Below are positions 51,519 through 61,506 of a DNA stretch of 64,000 bases, piece after piece. The notes under the pieces were generated by a model. The model saw nothing but the letters and a program-made list of their open reading frames with translations. It did no database searches and had not been told where the DNA came from. The number at the start of each line of letters is the position of its first letter. The first letter of the stretch is position 1. The DNA comes from Polyangiaceae bacterium (GTDB taxonomy: Bacteria > Myxococcota_A > Polyangia > Polyangiales > Polyangiaceae), in the NCBI GenBank assembly GCA_016712345.1, contig JADJRH010000011.1:1488001-1552000 (forward strand), in the 5' to 3' direction. The position numbers and the translations under genes are program-made.

Positions 51519-51696
51519 CTTGCCTCCAGCAGTAAGTGTGGCGTCCTACGTCCGACCGCCGCGCCCGGTTGCACCCTGCTTGGTGATAGGCGCCGCCTGC
51601 GTCCGTTGCCCCCGCCGCGCGGGCTTCGGCTTCGAGCATGTGATTGGAGTTCCACGTCATTGCGTCGCGCGTTTGCGGGGGCGGTACGCTCGACCA

Positions 51697-51727
51697 ACCC
51701 GCGCGTGAACGAACCGTGTGAACGGAA
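51697..51727 (+). repeat. 32-bp intergenic element, weak copy F
   Basis: A degenerate match (GCGTGAACGAACCGTGTG core) in the gap between the CotH gene and the protease gene. Included because position and core fit; the match is weaker than copies A-E. Confidence 0.4.
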
Positions 51728-51770
51728 CCGGCGTCGTTCGCGCGGATTGGCGATTACAGGTTGACCACCG

Positions 51771-54700
51771 TCAAGGACATCCAACCCCCGTGCGCGTCAC
51801 CGCGACGGTATCGTTGCCAACCGCTTCCGCATGCCTGTCGCGCGCTTCGAGCGTGAGAGTGTTCACCCCGCACGCGAGCGCCACAGACGCCTGCCACGCG
51901 GTTGCATTTTGCCACGTGATCGCGAGCGGCGCTGCGCCCAATCTGACCTCGTGCACGTCAATCCAGCCAAGCCCGTCGAGCGTGATCATCGGCGCCGCCA
52001 CAGACATCGGTGCGCCGCCGTTGGTGGTGATCTGAAAAGTGACCTTGGGGAAGGTATTCATCACCGAATTGGGCGCCTGATTCATCACCCAGTTGTGGCG
52101 CGCCGCAATAAACTGCAAATGACCGGCAAAGTCTTGCGCGGGCAAGAGATCACCCAGATGATCGCACCACGGAGCCATGTACGTTGCGTTGTACGAAGTG
52201 GTCAGAATGTCATGAAGATGGCCGTAATAAGCCCTCAAATTCACCGGATCGGTGAGAAGTTTGGACAGGTCACCGTTTTGAACAACCCCGCTCTGGGGAT
52301 TTCCCCCGTAGAAGTCGAGGTCGTGAGGGAAGTATAAAACCTTCCCATCGGAAGGGCGAATATAAAAGTTGGCATTGTGCTGCGCGTCGGACGAGTAGTT
52401 GTCCACCGCCCCGCTCAATGTGCCAAAGGCAAACGCTCGCAGCCATTCATCCACGTCAATCACATCACCCACTTGAGCTTGAAATGCCGCGCCGTTTAGA
52501 CCAAACACCTTGGCAAACTTGATGAGCCCGCGGTAGTCGTCGCGATACCGGTTGTTTTTGATAATAAAAGGCAGCCGATACGCTTCTTCGTCATCCCCCA
52601 GATCTTGAATGGGTGTGCCCACCACGTTGTCAGGTAAGGGCAGTTTTAGACCCTGCGGCGTCCCTGTGTTGGTGGTGAATGGGTAGTAGATCAATTCATA
52701 CTCAAACAAGCCGCCGTCGCCCCCGTTGTCGAATTGGAAATCGAGCAACAAATCGCCGAAACGCACGAGTTGAAGGTGGGCCGACCCAACGTGTTCAGGG
52801 CGCGGCGTAATCACGTGAACAATGTCGTCGTAATGCGATGTGACCGACCCCGCGTGGTTCATCACTTGGTAGATCAGCATTTCGCGCTGACCAAAGTTCA
52901 CGCCTTCGGAGCGGTCTACCATCAGGTCGCGGAGAATGCCGCGAAAAGGCTGTTCAGGTTGAAACTTGAGCGCAAACCCCACGCGCACGGTTTCAGGGCG
53001 TCCGCGCTCGCTGCCTTTCAGGCGCACCCCCACGTCGTAAAGGGCTTCACGCTCATCGTCGATGATCGTTGCACCCAGCAGATCGTTGCTCATTAAGTGG
53101 GTAGGTTCAAAAAGCCAATCGGCGTCGGCCTTGGTCATCACAATTCGCACGTTGTGAAGCCCCGTTTGCGAAACCTTCCCATCGGCCACTTGAAAGAGCG
53201 CGCGCGATGCCGGTCCTTTTGCGGGAAAGCTCGACATTGCTCCGGCAGCATCTTCTCCCGTCACATAAAACTGAACGACCGCGCCGGCAGCTCCACCGGG
53301 GACGATTCCGGTGTACACACCCTTGCCACTCGCCGCCATGGCAGTGCTTTGCGCCGCCCCACCGTCGGCCGAGTACCAAAGGGTAAGGTTTTCCACCCCG
53401 TCGGGATCCGCAGCCAGCACCGACACCGTGACAGGCTCATACGGTTGAGGCACCGTGGGGGAGTGATGCAAATCGCTGTACGTCGGCCCGATATTGGCCT
53501 CCTCGCGGCTGTTGGGCGCGCCGGGTGTACCATTCGCCCCAGGGATCGGCAGCTCGGTCGTGCGCGCCAAACGATTAAAATAAAGTCGCGTGTTCAGCTT
53601 GTTGGAACCTGACACCCAACGCGCTCGAAACGAAATCTGATACGTGACCCCGTTTTTAATGGTTTGACCCGTGGGTAATGTCAACTCCAAATGATTGTGC
53701 ATGTGCTCCGTTGCACCGGTTGCCACAAGGCGCAGCACGTGATTTGCGGGGTCTGTCGGATCGACGATCACCTCGCTGTGCCGATGATTGCCGAGCATTC
53801 GAAACGCGGGGGCCCCACCTTCGAACGAGCCATTCTGTACAAGTTGAGTCTTGGCGCCCGCCGGATCTTCCACAACGCTCAGATCATCCATAAGCACTTC
53901 TCCCCGGTCGAGAAGGCCCATCACAATCTCTTGCCACGCCCCATCGGGGCCCAATGAGCTGGGAGAGGCAACCCCCTGGTATTGAATGGTTTGCCACTCC
54001 GCCTTCGGAGCCTCGTCGCTCGCTGCCCACGTTTCAGCGGCTCGGCCGTCGGCCCGTGCATCGCGCCTCTCCAGGCTTGAACCACCGCCGTCCGCAAGCG
54101 CCGGCCATCGCGCGCCGTCTTTATAAGGCAACACGTCCACAGCGTTTGCACACGCGTCGCGGAGCACGACGTTTTCCCCGGAGTCGGCAAACTTACCATC
54201 CAGCCCACCCAGCACCACACCGGGTGTCAAATTGGGATATTCCGCCAACATCGCCGCGGCGTCGGACGTGATCACCAAAAATCCGCCGGCCGGGATCACC
54301 GTCCCTTGTGGAATTTCAAACTCCACGGCATCTGTCAGTTGATAACCGCTCACATCGGCAGGTTGTGCCCCGCGGTTATAAAGCTCAATCCACTCCACGG
54401 TGGACTTTACAATCGACCCATCCGGCGCTTTCACAGGCGGCGGTTGATACATGAGTTCATTGATGACCACGTCCGCCGGGGCAAGAAAGGCATTCGGCTG
54501 GCCGGGAGTTACCTCGTCGGGATAGCGCCATTGCCCTTCAGCACTTCGACATTTTGGAAAACCTTCCACATGCGCCGCGTCGGCCACCACATCGCCGTTG
54601 GTGTTGTATAGAAACAGCCGATCTCCTTCGTTTGCGCCGAATCCGAGATCTTTTTCACCCACAAGCAAGAGTTCACCCGGAGCAAGTGTCTTCGCCGGCA

Positions 54701-56642
54701 ATGTGTACTCCGCGCCTGTGGAAGTGGCCACCACATACCCGGCCGTCTCGATCGCTGCTGTGCTCGTATTCGTTAATTCCACCCAAAACGAAGCCGACTT
54801 TGACCCGGCAAGCTCGTTGAAAATCAGGCTCTGCGAAGCCTCCGCTGGAGCCGCATTGCTCATAGATGTGGACAACGCCGCGCCGAACGTCATGTCAGGA
54901 TCATTCACCGCCGCTTGGTGCACCTCCACGGCAAGCACGCCATTTCCCGCGGTGAGAGCCGCTTTATCAATCAACATTCCATTGGTGGGCGTTGCGTCAC
55001 CCACCGACATCGACGCAAATGTTTGAGCGTTCACCGCACCGCCCGGCATGCGAAGCCGCGCAACCTCTGCCCCGTTCACATAAAATACCGCCCCATCGTC
55101 CACAAGCGCGTCAATCCACGGTTGAAGGATCTCCCCATTGGCCGGAACCTGAAACGTCGTTCTGAAATAATATGTTGTTGGGCCGAGGTTGAGTTCTGTC
55201 TCACCTTTGGGTGGTATAATCGGCAGTTTCGACCTGAAAAGCAGGTACGTGTTATTCGCGTTCGATACAGAAACGCTGTTAAACGTATCCCCCCAAATGA
55301 AGTTTGTGCCTTGTACAAACGCACCTGACAACGCCCACCCCCACGGGTCGGACGATTTGTCGGTCGACGCCTGCGGAGTTGCCCACGAAGAACCCCCATT
55401 GGCCCCTGTGATCAGCGCCTGAATTGCGGCAACCGATGGGGGAGGATCATTCAGATCGCCGCCGGGGCTTGCGTTCACCGGCCCAGCTGTCCACTCAAAC
55501 GTTGAAGCATTCGTCGATACAATCGTCCCATCTGGCAATGCGATCTGACCAATTAAAGACTGCGGCCCTCCGTCGTTTCCAGGCGCTTCCCACGCTGCAA
55601 CGAACAAGTGATCTTCCGGCTCTACCTGAATTGAAAATGACTCCGCCGATGTCCAATCTCCCACAGAATCGCGGCCCACGTAGGTAAGGTCCGAGCCGTC
55701 GGCTTTTCCAATGTACAAAGCAAAGTAGTTGTCCGCAGAAAACGTGGCCGTTCCTGTAACGCCCACCTGAGGCACATTGGACGCAAAAAATGTGGCCGGC
55801 GCCGATACCCATGCCGAGTCATCATACCCCACACTTGTCCAATCCCCCGCGGGCGCCGCGCCCGATGCTTGGTATTTCCAGTTTGCGCCTTGGGGCACCA
55901 ACGAGAGGATCGGCGTGGAACCTGAAACGACAGGGAAGTTGGCGGAGCCGGGTGTACCAAGCAATTGCGCGCTTGCTACCCAACTTTCTGAAAGTTCACT
56001 GGGTAGACCGGTAGAGCGTTTGGCAAGGGAAACGCCTGACCCAAACGCCGCTGCGGGCCAAGGTTCAGCGCTCGCGTACGTGACAGTGTCCAGCAATCTA
56101 CCCGCGTTGTTCCACACCTCCACAGTGCCACCCGCGTTGGGCAAAATGCCGGTAAACGATCCCACCGCCACCTGCGCCCCGAGCGCCTGATTGAGCGCCG
56201 CCGCGTCTTTTGCAACCACCACAAAGCCGCGCTCGGCAATGATCGTACCCTCAGGGAAGGTGAATGTGATCGCCCCCGCGAGGCGAAAACCCGACACATC
56301 AAACCGAATCCCCATTGGGTTGGCGATCTCGATCCATTCGAGTGCCGGATCGCCCTTGGGATGGATCATGATTTCATTGATCGTCGCCGCCCCACCCACG
56401 CCTTGAATTTTTCTCGACCAAGGCGCAATCGACTTTAGTGTACACAAGTCTGTGTCGCCGATGGGCGTTGTGTCGGTGGTGCCTGACGTGGAGTCAGAAC
56501 TGGAGCTGCTCGACGTGGAGTCTGAGGTTGTTTCAGAAGAGGACGTGTCGCTCGTGGTGTTACCAGTCGACGATTCAGCTTCGCCGCACCCAACAGCAAC
56601 GGCTGCACCGAAAACCACAGGAGCGAAGCGACAACAGATCAT
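51771..56642 (-). CDS. Giant lipoprotein with lamin-tail domains and a CotH kinase-like domain
   Basis: 1,623 residues. Signal peptide with lipobox AVGC (Cys19), then a Ser/Thr linker. Lamin-tail-type (LTD) modules are seen at about residues 85-200 (INEIMIHPKGDPALEWIEIANP), 605-700 (LIFNELAGSKSASFWVELTN) and 735-850 (VINELMYQPPPVKAPDGS, WIELYNRG). Residues about 1130-1480 have the CotH pattern: RLKGSERGRPETVRVGFALKF and ANFYIRPSDGKVLYFPHDLDFYGGNP. CotH kinases phosphorylate secreted proteins in spore formers. The two long middle segments may be further beta-sandwiches. It should be exported and lipidated. Confidence 0.87.
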   Translation of the reverse strand: MICCRFAPVVFGAAVAVGCGEAESSTGNTTSDTSSSETTSDSTSSSSSSDSTSGTTDTTPIGDTDLCTLKSIAPWSRKIQGVGGAATINEIMIHPKGDPALEWIEIANPMGIRFDVSGFRLAGAITFTFPEGTIIAERGFVVVAKDAAALNQALGAQVAVGSFTGILPNAGGTVEVWNNAGRLLDTVTYASAEPWPAAAFGSGVSLAKRSTGLPSELSESWVASAQLLGTPGSANFPVVSGSTPILSLVPQGANWKYQASGAAPAGDWTSVGYDDSAWVSAPATFFASNVPQVGVTGTATFSADNYFALYIGKADGSDLTYVGRDSVGDWTSAESFSIQVEPEDHLFVAAWEAPGNDGGPQSLIGQIALPDGTIVSTNASTFEWTAGPVNASPGGDLNDPPPSVAAIQALITGANGGSSWATPQASTDKSSDPWGWALSGAFVQGTNFIWGDTFNSVSVSNANNTYLLFRSKLPIIPPKGETELNLGPTTYYFRTTFQVPANGEILQPWIDALVDDGAVFYVNGAEVARLRMPGGAVNAQTFASMSVGDATPTNGMLIDKAALTAGNGVLAVEVHQAAVNDPDMTFGAALSTSMSNAAPAEASQSLIFNELAGSKSASFWVELTNTSTAAIETAGYVVATSTGAEYTLPAKTLAPGELLLVGEKDLGFGANEGDRLFLYNTNGDVVADAAHVEGFPKCRSAEGQWRYPDEVTPGQPNAFLAPADVVINELMYQPPPVKAPDGSIVKSTVEWIELYNRGAQPADVSGYQLTDAVEFEIPQGTVIPAGGFLVITSDAAAMLAEYPNLTPGVVLGGLDGKFADSGENVVLRDACANAVDVLPYKDGARWPALADGGGSSLERRDARADGRAAETWAASDEAPKAEWQTIQYQGVASPSSLGPDGAWQEIVMGLLDRGEVLMDDLSVVEDPAGAKTQLVQNGSFEGGAPAFRMLGNHRHSEVIVDPTDPANHVLRLVATGATEHMHNHLELTLPTGQTIKNGVTYQISFRARWVSGSNKLNTRLYFNRLARTTELPIPGANGTPGAPNSREEANIGPTYSDLHHSPTVPQPYEPVTVSVLAADPDGVENLTLWYSADGGAAQSTAMAASGKGVYTGIVPGGAAGAVVQFYVTGEDAAGAMSSFPAKGPASRALFQVADGKVSQTGLHNVRIVMTKADADWLFEPTHLMSNDLLGATIIDDEREALYDVGVRLKGSERGRPETVRVGFALKFQPEQPFRGILRDLMVDRSEGVNFGQREMLIYQVMNHAGSVTSHYDDIVHVITPRPEHVGSAHLQLVRFGDLLLDFQFDNGGDGGLFEYELIYYPFTTNTGTPQGLKLPLPDNVVGTPIQDLGDDEEAYRLPFIIKNNRYRDDYRGLIKFAKVFGLNGAAFQAQVGDVIDVDEWLRAFAFGTLSGAVDNYSSDAQHNANFYIRPSDGKVLYFPHDLDFYGGNPQSGVVQNGDLSKLLTDPVNLRAYYGHLHDILTTSYNATYMAPWCDHLGDLLPAQDFAGHLQFIAARHNWVMNQAPNSVMNTFPKVTFQITTNGGAPMSVAAPMITLDGLGWIDVHEVRLGAAPLAITWQNATAWQASVALACGVNTLTLEARDRHAEAVGNDTVAVTRTGVGCP

Positions 56643-56758
56643 CCCGCCAGACTACCCGGCTCCTCGGCTCCACGTCCAGCGTCTTCCCACGGCGCCTGGC
56701 GGCGAGTGTTTTTCTACCGCGTCCCGCTGACGCGTCTTCGTGGTCTTTTCAATGGTGG

Positions 56759-56790
56759 TTCACTCGCGCGAACGAACCGTGACAGTGAAA
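56759..56790 (+). repeat. 32-bp intergenic element, copy E
   Basis: Plus-strand copy between two genes. Its ends TTCAC and GTGAA form a short inverted repeat. Confidence 0.7.
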
Positions 56791-56797
56791 TTGGAGA

Positions 56798-57577
56798 TCA
56801 CAGCGGCGGTGCAGGCAACCCTTCAGGTTCTTCACCCGCTGGAATTAACCGCCCGCGCATTGGCCCTTTGGACGGCCCCGACCCCTGACTTCCCAATAGC
56901 ACCTGTGCAGCCTTCATTTCGCCCTCGCAGCGCAGCACCCCATCGGCGCCTACGGCAAACGAACACTCGATGGTAAGGCCCTCAAACGTTACCGAAGGAG
57001 ATTGAATGCTGAACGTCGTCGGGTTCGTGGTGAGCAAGGTCGTACCGTCCGGCTCGTCTTCGGCGCAGCCATTGACAGTGAACGAATATCCCTGCGGCGC
57101 CTCCGCCGCGACGGCGAAGTCTGGATATTCATCGGTGCTGTCGGCCTTCGTCGAGGGGGGCACACACTCCACTGTGGGGATGGTTCGACAAGCCTCCGTC
57201 GCGCTGCACTCAATGGGACAATTGGGATCCTCCGTTGGGCGATTGGCGTTGGTAAGCTGACCAATGACAACCCCTGTCTCCGGCTTCACCCGCACATCTC
57301 CGAAAAGCTGAATCTGTGTTGCGATCGGGGTTTCCACATCAATGACGAAAAAGAAAACGCCGTCGGCGAGGAGCTTGGTGCCCGAGCAACCCTGGCCGGG
57401 GCCGGTCGAGCCGGTCGAGCCGTTTGACGCGCCTGAGCCGTTTGACGAGCCTGAGCCACCGGAGCCGCCTTTTCCAGCCGTTCCCCCTGGATCTCCCACT
57501 TCAACGTTGCCATTGCAGCCCATTAAAGAGAACGCCGGAAGTAAGGTAACAAGAGTCCAAATGGAAGTGGGTCGCAT
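56798..57577 (-). CDS. Lipoprotein with Gly/Ser linker, function unknown
   Basis: 259 residues. Signal peptide with lipobox LMGC (Cys21), then a Gly/Ser/Asn linker to about residue 65. The rest holds FFFVIDVETPIATQIQLFGDV, a Cys-rich stretch (DPNCPIECSATEACRTIPTVEC) and FSIQSPSVTFEGLTIECSFAV. The cysteines suggest a disulfide-stabilised extracellular fold. No family is recognised. It faces the copper-type lipoprotein gene across a 190-bp divergent gap and lies next to the CotH gene, but no function can be assigned. Confidence 0.7.
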   Translation of the reverse strand: MRPTSIWTLVTLLPAFSLMGCNGNVEVGDPGGTAGKGGSGGSGSSNGSGASNGSTGSTGPGQGCSGTKLLADGVFFFVIDVETPIATQIQLFGDVRVKPETGVVIGQLTNANRPTEDPNCPIECSATEACRTIPTVECVPPSTKADSTDEYPDFAVAAEAPQGYSFTVNGCAEDEPDGTTLLTTNPTTFSIQSPSVTFEGLTIECSFAVGADGVLRCEGEMKAAQVLLGSQGSGPSKGPMRGRLIPAGEEPEGLPAPPL

Positions 57578-57767
57578 GTCTTGAACCTCTCATAAAAGGC
57601 GATTCATGTCAACGTCTGGAATGCGCGCGCCCATTCTACCCATCAGCGTTTCTACCCATCGCCAAAAAAGGGCCACGCCCGGAGTGCAGAAAAATTCCTC
57701 GGCGCCTCTCTTTAGCGCTACTCTCCGCCCTTCGGTCGGCATTGCCGGCCTCAAGGAGATATCGTCC

Positions 57768-58325
57768 ATGAAGATTTTCTTACCCATAAGCTTTGTGATT
57801 GCCCTCGCCACATTCGGCGCGGGCTGTGATGACGGCGGCACCGGAACGGGTGGAAGCGGCGGCACCGGAGCCGGCGGCACGGGCGGTTCCACAACCGCTT
57901 CCGGCGGCACGGGCGGCACCGGCGCGGGCGGCACCGCCACAACGGGCGGCAGCGGCGGCACCACCACCACCACCGGAACCGGCGGATCCACAGGCAGCAC
58001 TGTCAACGATTGTGACGCCGCAACGGCCGAAGATCACACAGCCGACACCGATACAACTGTCCAATCAATGGGGCTCGCCTACTCACCCAAATGCATCAAA
58101 ATCAAGGCCGGATCTACCGTCACATTCGTGAGCGAATTCAGCTCCCACCCGCTTGTCGGCGGTGAGTTTGTAAACAGCATGAAAATGCCCGACGCCATGA
58201 GCCCCATTCAATCCACAAACTCGGGCTCCATGGCGACCTTCACGTTCCCCAATGCCGGCGCATTTGGCTACTATTGTGACTTCCATGTTGGCTCCGGTAT
58301 GAAAGGCGCCGTTTTCGTCGAGTAA
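57768..58325 (+). CDS. Cupredoxin-like copper lipoprotein
   Basis: 185 residues from the ATG at 57768, with AAGGAGATATCG upstream. Lipobox GAGC (Cys20), a 65-residue Gly/Thr linker, then a cupredoxin domain. The type 1 copper ligands can be followed as His in SSHPLVGG, and Cys, His and Met in YYCDFHVGSGMKG. Such proteins carry electrons or bind copper at the cell surface. Similar small halocyanin-like domains occur in many lipoproteins. It converges with the S1-domain gene across 23 bp. Confidence 0.85.
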   Translation: MKIFLPISFVIALATFGAGCDDGGTGTGGSGGTGAGGTGGSTTASGGTGGTGAGGTATTGGSGGTTTTTGTGGSTGSTVNDCDAATAEDHTADTDTTVQSMGLAYSPKCIKIKAGSTVTFVSEFSSHPLVGGEFVNSMKMPDAMSPIQSTNSGSMATFTFPNAGAFGYYCDFHVGSGMKGAVFVE

Positions 58326-58348
58326 ACTCCACTCAAACGGCCTGTGTC

Positions 58349-59230
58349 CTATCGCGATCTACCCGGCCGCGCGCTCCACTCACGCTGGAGCGAACCGTCG
58401 GAATCAATCCGCGCTTGACCCAGCTTGAGGAGCCGCCCGGCCGCGCGTTTAAAGGCTTTCTTGCTCAACCCAAGGAGTCTTCGAATCTCGTCCGGGCTCG
58501 ACCGATCTCCAATCCGCGGAGCCCCCGGCGTCTCCAAAAACGCCACAATCCTCTCCACATCTCCTTCCACTTCCTCGTGAGCGTGCCCACGGAGCGACAG
58601 TTCGATCTTCCCATCGGGTAGAATGTTCGCCACTCGAAAACGCCCCGACTCACCGCGCACAAGCCGGTTGGGCTCACTCGCCGGCACGAGCCCCACAAAC
58701 GACCGCTCCAGAATCACGAACACGCCAATTGTGGGATCTTTGCGCCACGCTTCACCCTCGATCCACTCATCCAACTCCACGTCCGCAGGCACCGATCGAA
58801 GCATTTCAGCCACACGCATTGTCCCCGCGAGCCGGCCACTCGGATCGACAAAAAGGCCCACAGCGTATTTCTCGCCCGACCGCATTTCGCACGTCTGTTC
58901 CTCAAACGGAACAAGCAGTTCTTTGGGTAACCCCCAGTCCACAAACACTCCAAACCGGGTTACGTCTGTGACGCGTAGAAACGCCACTTCGCCACGGAGG
59001 AGCAGGGGAGTTCGCGTGGTGGCAATAGGCCGATCCGACGAGTCAAGATAAACCACCACGTCGAGCGCCTCGCCCTCCTCAATGCCCTCCGGCACCTCGC
59101 TCCGAGGGAGCAGTATCACCCTCGCTTCCTGGCTCAAATCCTCGGCATCCAGCGCGAGAAACGCCCCCGGCGGACCAAACCTTCGCACCGTCAGCCGCGC
59201 AACGCGCCCGAGCAGATCTTCAACCTTCAT
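58349..59230 (-). CDS. CvfB-like RNA-binding protein with S1 domains
   Basis: 293 residues. N-terminal S1-type repeats (EDLLGRVARLTVRRFG, TDVTRFGVFVDWGLPKELLVPFEEQ, VFVILERSFVGLVPA) and a C-terminal winged helix (SSPDEIRRLLGLSKKAFKRAAGRLLK) make the CvfB/YitL layout. Members bind RNA or nucleic acids and affect expression of virulence or stress genes. The whole length fits the family. No signal peptide. The gene is convergent with the cupredoxin gene and has a 39-bp gap from the DUF2461 gene, all on one strand. Confidence 0.9.
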   Translation of the reverse strand: MKVEDLLGRVARLTVRRFGPPGAFLALDAEDLSQEARVILLPRSEVPEGIEEGEALDVVVYLDSSDRPIATTRTPLLLRGEVAFLRVTDVTRFGVFVDWGLPKELLVPFEEQTCEMRSGEKYAVGLFVDPSGRLAGTMRVAEMLRSVPADVELDEWIEGEAWRKDPTIGVFVILERSFVGLVPASEPNRLVRGESGRFRVANILPDGKIELSLRGHAHEEVEGDVERIVAFLETPGAPRIGDRSSPDEIRRLLGLSKKAFKRAAGRLLKLGQARIDSDGSLQREWSARPGRSR

Positions 59231-59269
59231 GATGTCTCCGTGTGCGCAGTAAAGTGTCTACTCTCCGCC

Positions 59270-60148
59270 TCACACTGTATTGTACACAAGCCATCGAACC
59301 AGCGGGGCCGACAGTTTGGCCTGCGCAATCGCCCAATCGAGAACTTTTCGACTCTCGATCAACTCCACAGGCAATGTTGGAAACGACACAACAAGCCCCT
59401 TTCGCTTGAGCAAGCCAATGCGAGGATGATCGGGATCAATCCCGCGCGGCGCCGACTTGAGTTCTTCGGCCGCGCTCGCCTCGAAACCCTTTTTTTCGAG
59501 CTTTTGGAGCATTCCCGCCACTTCACCCCCACGTTCATCATCGAGCACCGCCGTTCTGAAACTTGTGAGCGCGCGCGCATCCATCATGTAAAGCCCGGCC
59601 CCCGCAAACGTCTCCGTCCCAAGTTGAAGGTAGAACGCCGCAGGCGCTTCAGTCACTTTGCTTCGCGGCTTGGCGGTAATCACCCCACTCACGTGCGTTT
59701 TGAAAGGGGACTTGTCCTTTCCAAAACGCACATCCCTATAAATACGAAACACCTTGGGTTCACCCAACTCGCAGTCTGGATAAGCACTGTCTACCGCTTC
59801 CCGCACCTCGGAGAGAAGCGCTGCCATGGGCTTGGCCCAACCCTCTTCATACTCGCCTTTATGCTCAGCAAACCAATCGCGATCTTGGTGTTTTGCCAGC
59901 GCCCGAAAAAACCGCATCTCCCCGTCGGCGAAGCCCTCAAAACGCTCGGCCCCCGCCGCCTGTGCCTTTACAGCCTTTCGCGCGGTTTTCGGCTCCGCCG
60001 CCTCCGCCTTTACCGGCGTTTTTGCCCTTGTCGCTGCCTTTGCCGTTGCGGTTGTTTTTGCCTTTGCCACGCCGCGATATTCGTGGGCTTCAACCAAAAC
60101 GTCAACCGCAATGAACGGCTGCTCCCGAAATGAATGGGCCCCGCTCAC
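59270..60148 (-). CDS. DUF2461 family protein with a basic N-terminal tail
   Basis: 292 residues with the GTG at 60148, which overlaps the DUF4056 stop as GTGA; a GTG at 60070 is an alternative. Residues about 28-75 are an Ala/Lys-rich tail (AKAKTTATAKAATRAKTPVK) that recalls histone H1-like ends. From residue 76 the DUF2461 domain follows: FEGFADGEMRFFRALAKHQDRDWFAEHK, RIYRDVRFGKDKSPFKTHVSGV, AAFYLQLGTE and AGAGLYMMDARALTSFR. The family function is unknown. The basic tail hints at nucleic-acid contact. Confidence 0.88.
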   Translation of the reverse strand: MSGAHSFREQPFIAVDVLVEAHEYRGVAKAKTTATAKAATRAKTPVKAEAAEPKTARKAVKAQAAGAERFEGFADGEMRFFRALAKHQDRDWFAEHKGEYEEGWAKPMAALLSEVREAVDSAYPDCELGEPKVFRIYRDVRFGKDKSPFKTHVSGVITAKPRSKVTEAPAAFYLQLGTETFAGAGLYMMDARALTSFRTAVLDDERGGEVAGMLQKLEKKGFEASAAEELKSAPRGIDPDHPRIGLLKRKGLVVSFPTLPVELIESRKVLDWAIAQAKLSAPLVRWLVYNTV

Positions 60149-61506
60149 GGTGCCGAAGAAACACTCTGCCCCCCGCTCGTCGACTGAGCCGGACCTGGAC
60201 GGTCAAATCCTTCACCCAGCTCTTTGAGCAAGTCCGCCCGAATGGCCTCCACGATCGACGGGTAGTCCGCCGATGTGAACGTAGGGTAGGGAGCCTTTGG
60301 AAATGGAAACTTTGCCTCCACAGCCCACTTCTCCGGTTGAATCTCCACCCGCACAAGGTCGGCAATACTCAGCGCTCCGAGCTTGTCAGGTATGGTTAGA
60401 GCCAACGGCGGCCCGGCCTTTTGACACATCGCCGCAAGTTCAGAAGGTACACCGCTGGCGCCCACTGCGTCTTCCACTCGCCAACCCAACAGGGGAGGGG
60501 TGATAGCCGTGTTTCGTCGCTTGACCACTTTTGAGTCCGGTAAGATCTTTGTGGAGTCCCACCACCTCCCCTCAACAGTGCGCATTGCCAACCGCGCACC
60601 CTCTTTGGGCACCACATTCAAGTGTTGAAGCACCCCCGTAATCCACGCGTCCACCGTGTGATTGTACTCATCGCGCGATCTCAACGTCGAGCCTTCCACA
60701 AGGGCAGCTCCCACTTTTATACCCAACGTATTGGAGTACAAATCTTCTACCGAAAAAGTGGACACCTTTTCTGAAAACCCCGGAACGCTCTCATACCCAT
60801 ACCAGGTTGCCATTTCATGCCAAATTGAAATCTGATAAACCGCCCACTGCGCCAATACCGCGGCAGTTGCAAATCGCCCGCGTTCAGCCATCTCCTCGCT
60901 TGAAATCGCCTTTACAACAATGCGCCGCATGGCCCCGTCACCGGGAATTTCAATCGCCCCGCCGCTCGGCAACAACGCCGCGATTTTATACCCCACGTAA
61001 AGCATCATATCGGAGTTGTCGCGCACGTGCGCCGTGTCCACAAAGCCCCCCCGGCAGGTGTACAAAATGCCGTTTTTTTCCAAGTCAACCATCCGCTCGT
61101 TGGGCCGCAGCGCAATGGCCCCATTGTCATATTCGTGGTGCCCCAGTGAATCGAGTGAAGTGACATTCTCCATGCGATACCCGGGCACTTTCGCCCCTTG
61201 AAACGTTGTCTCCAAGTCCATCCCAAATGCGCAACACGGCCGCACATGGGTAGGTGGGTCAAACGCGGGCAACTTGGTTGAGTCAAACGCGCCCGCATCG
61301 GTCGACGAATCACCGAGCGCCAGCGCCACCCGATGCGGCGGCGCGATGAACTCCGGCGCCACGTTCCACCCCGCGCCGCGACACCCGGTTGTAACGAGCG
61401 CGGTGACAAGCCCAAGCGCTTTTGCAGCGCGCGAAAACACCCCGCCGCGCGAGAGAACATGGCACGTGGAATTGGCCGAGGAGGCTGTCAGGTGCGAGCG
61501 ACTCAT
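60145..61506 (-). CDS. DUF4056 family lipoprotein
   Basis: 453 residues from the ATG at 61506 (MSRSHLTASSANSTCHVLSRGG); an upstream in-frame start at 61593 is less plausible. Signal peptide ending in lipobox TTGC near residue 42. The DUF4056 signature is clear: VRPCCAFGMDLETTFQGAKVPGYRMEN, LGHHEYDNGAIAL, GILYTCRGGFVDTAHVRDN and IWHEMATWYGYESVPGFSEKVSTFS. The two histidines in HHEYDNG and the His in HVRDN and HEMAT look like metal or catalytic residues. Function unknown; exported and lipidated. Confidence 0.88.
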   Translation of the reverse strand: MSRSHLTASSANSTCHVLSRGGVFSRAAKALGLVTALVTTGCRGAGWNVAPEFIAPPHRVALALGDSSTDAGAFDSTKLPAFDPPTHVRPCCAFGMDLETTFQGAKVPGYRMENVTSLDSLGHHEYDNGAIALRPNERMVDLEKNGILYTCRGGFVDTAHVRDNSDMMLYVGYKIAALLPSGGAIEIPGDGAMRRIVVKAISSEEMAERGRFATAAVLAQWAVYQISIWHEMATWYGYESVPGFSEKVSTFSVEDLYSNTLGIKVGAALVEGSTLRSRDEYNHTVDAWITGVLQHLNVVPKEGARLAMRTVEGRWWDSTKILPDSKVVKRRNTAITPPLLGWRVEDAVGASGVPSELAAMCQKAGPPLALTIPDKLGALSIADLVRVEIQPEKWAVEAKFPFPKAPYPTFTSADYPSIVEAIRADLLKELGEGFDRPGPAQSTSGGQSVSSAP

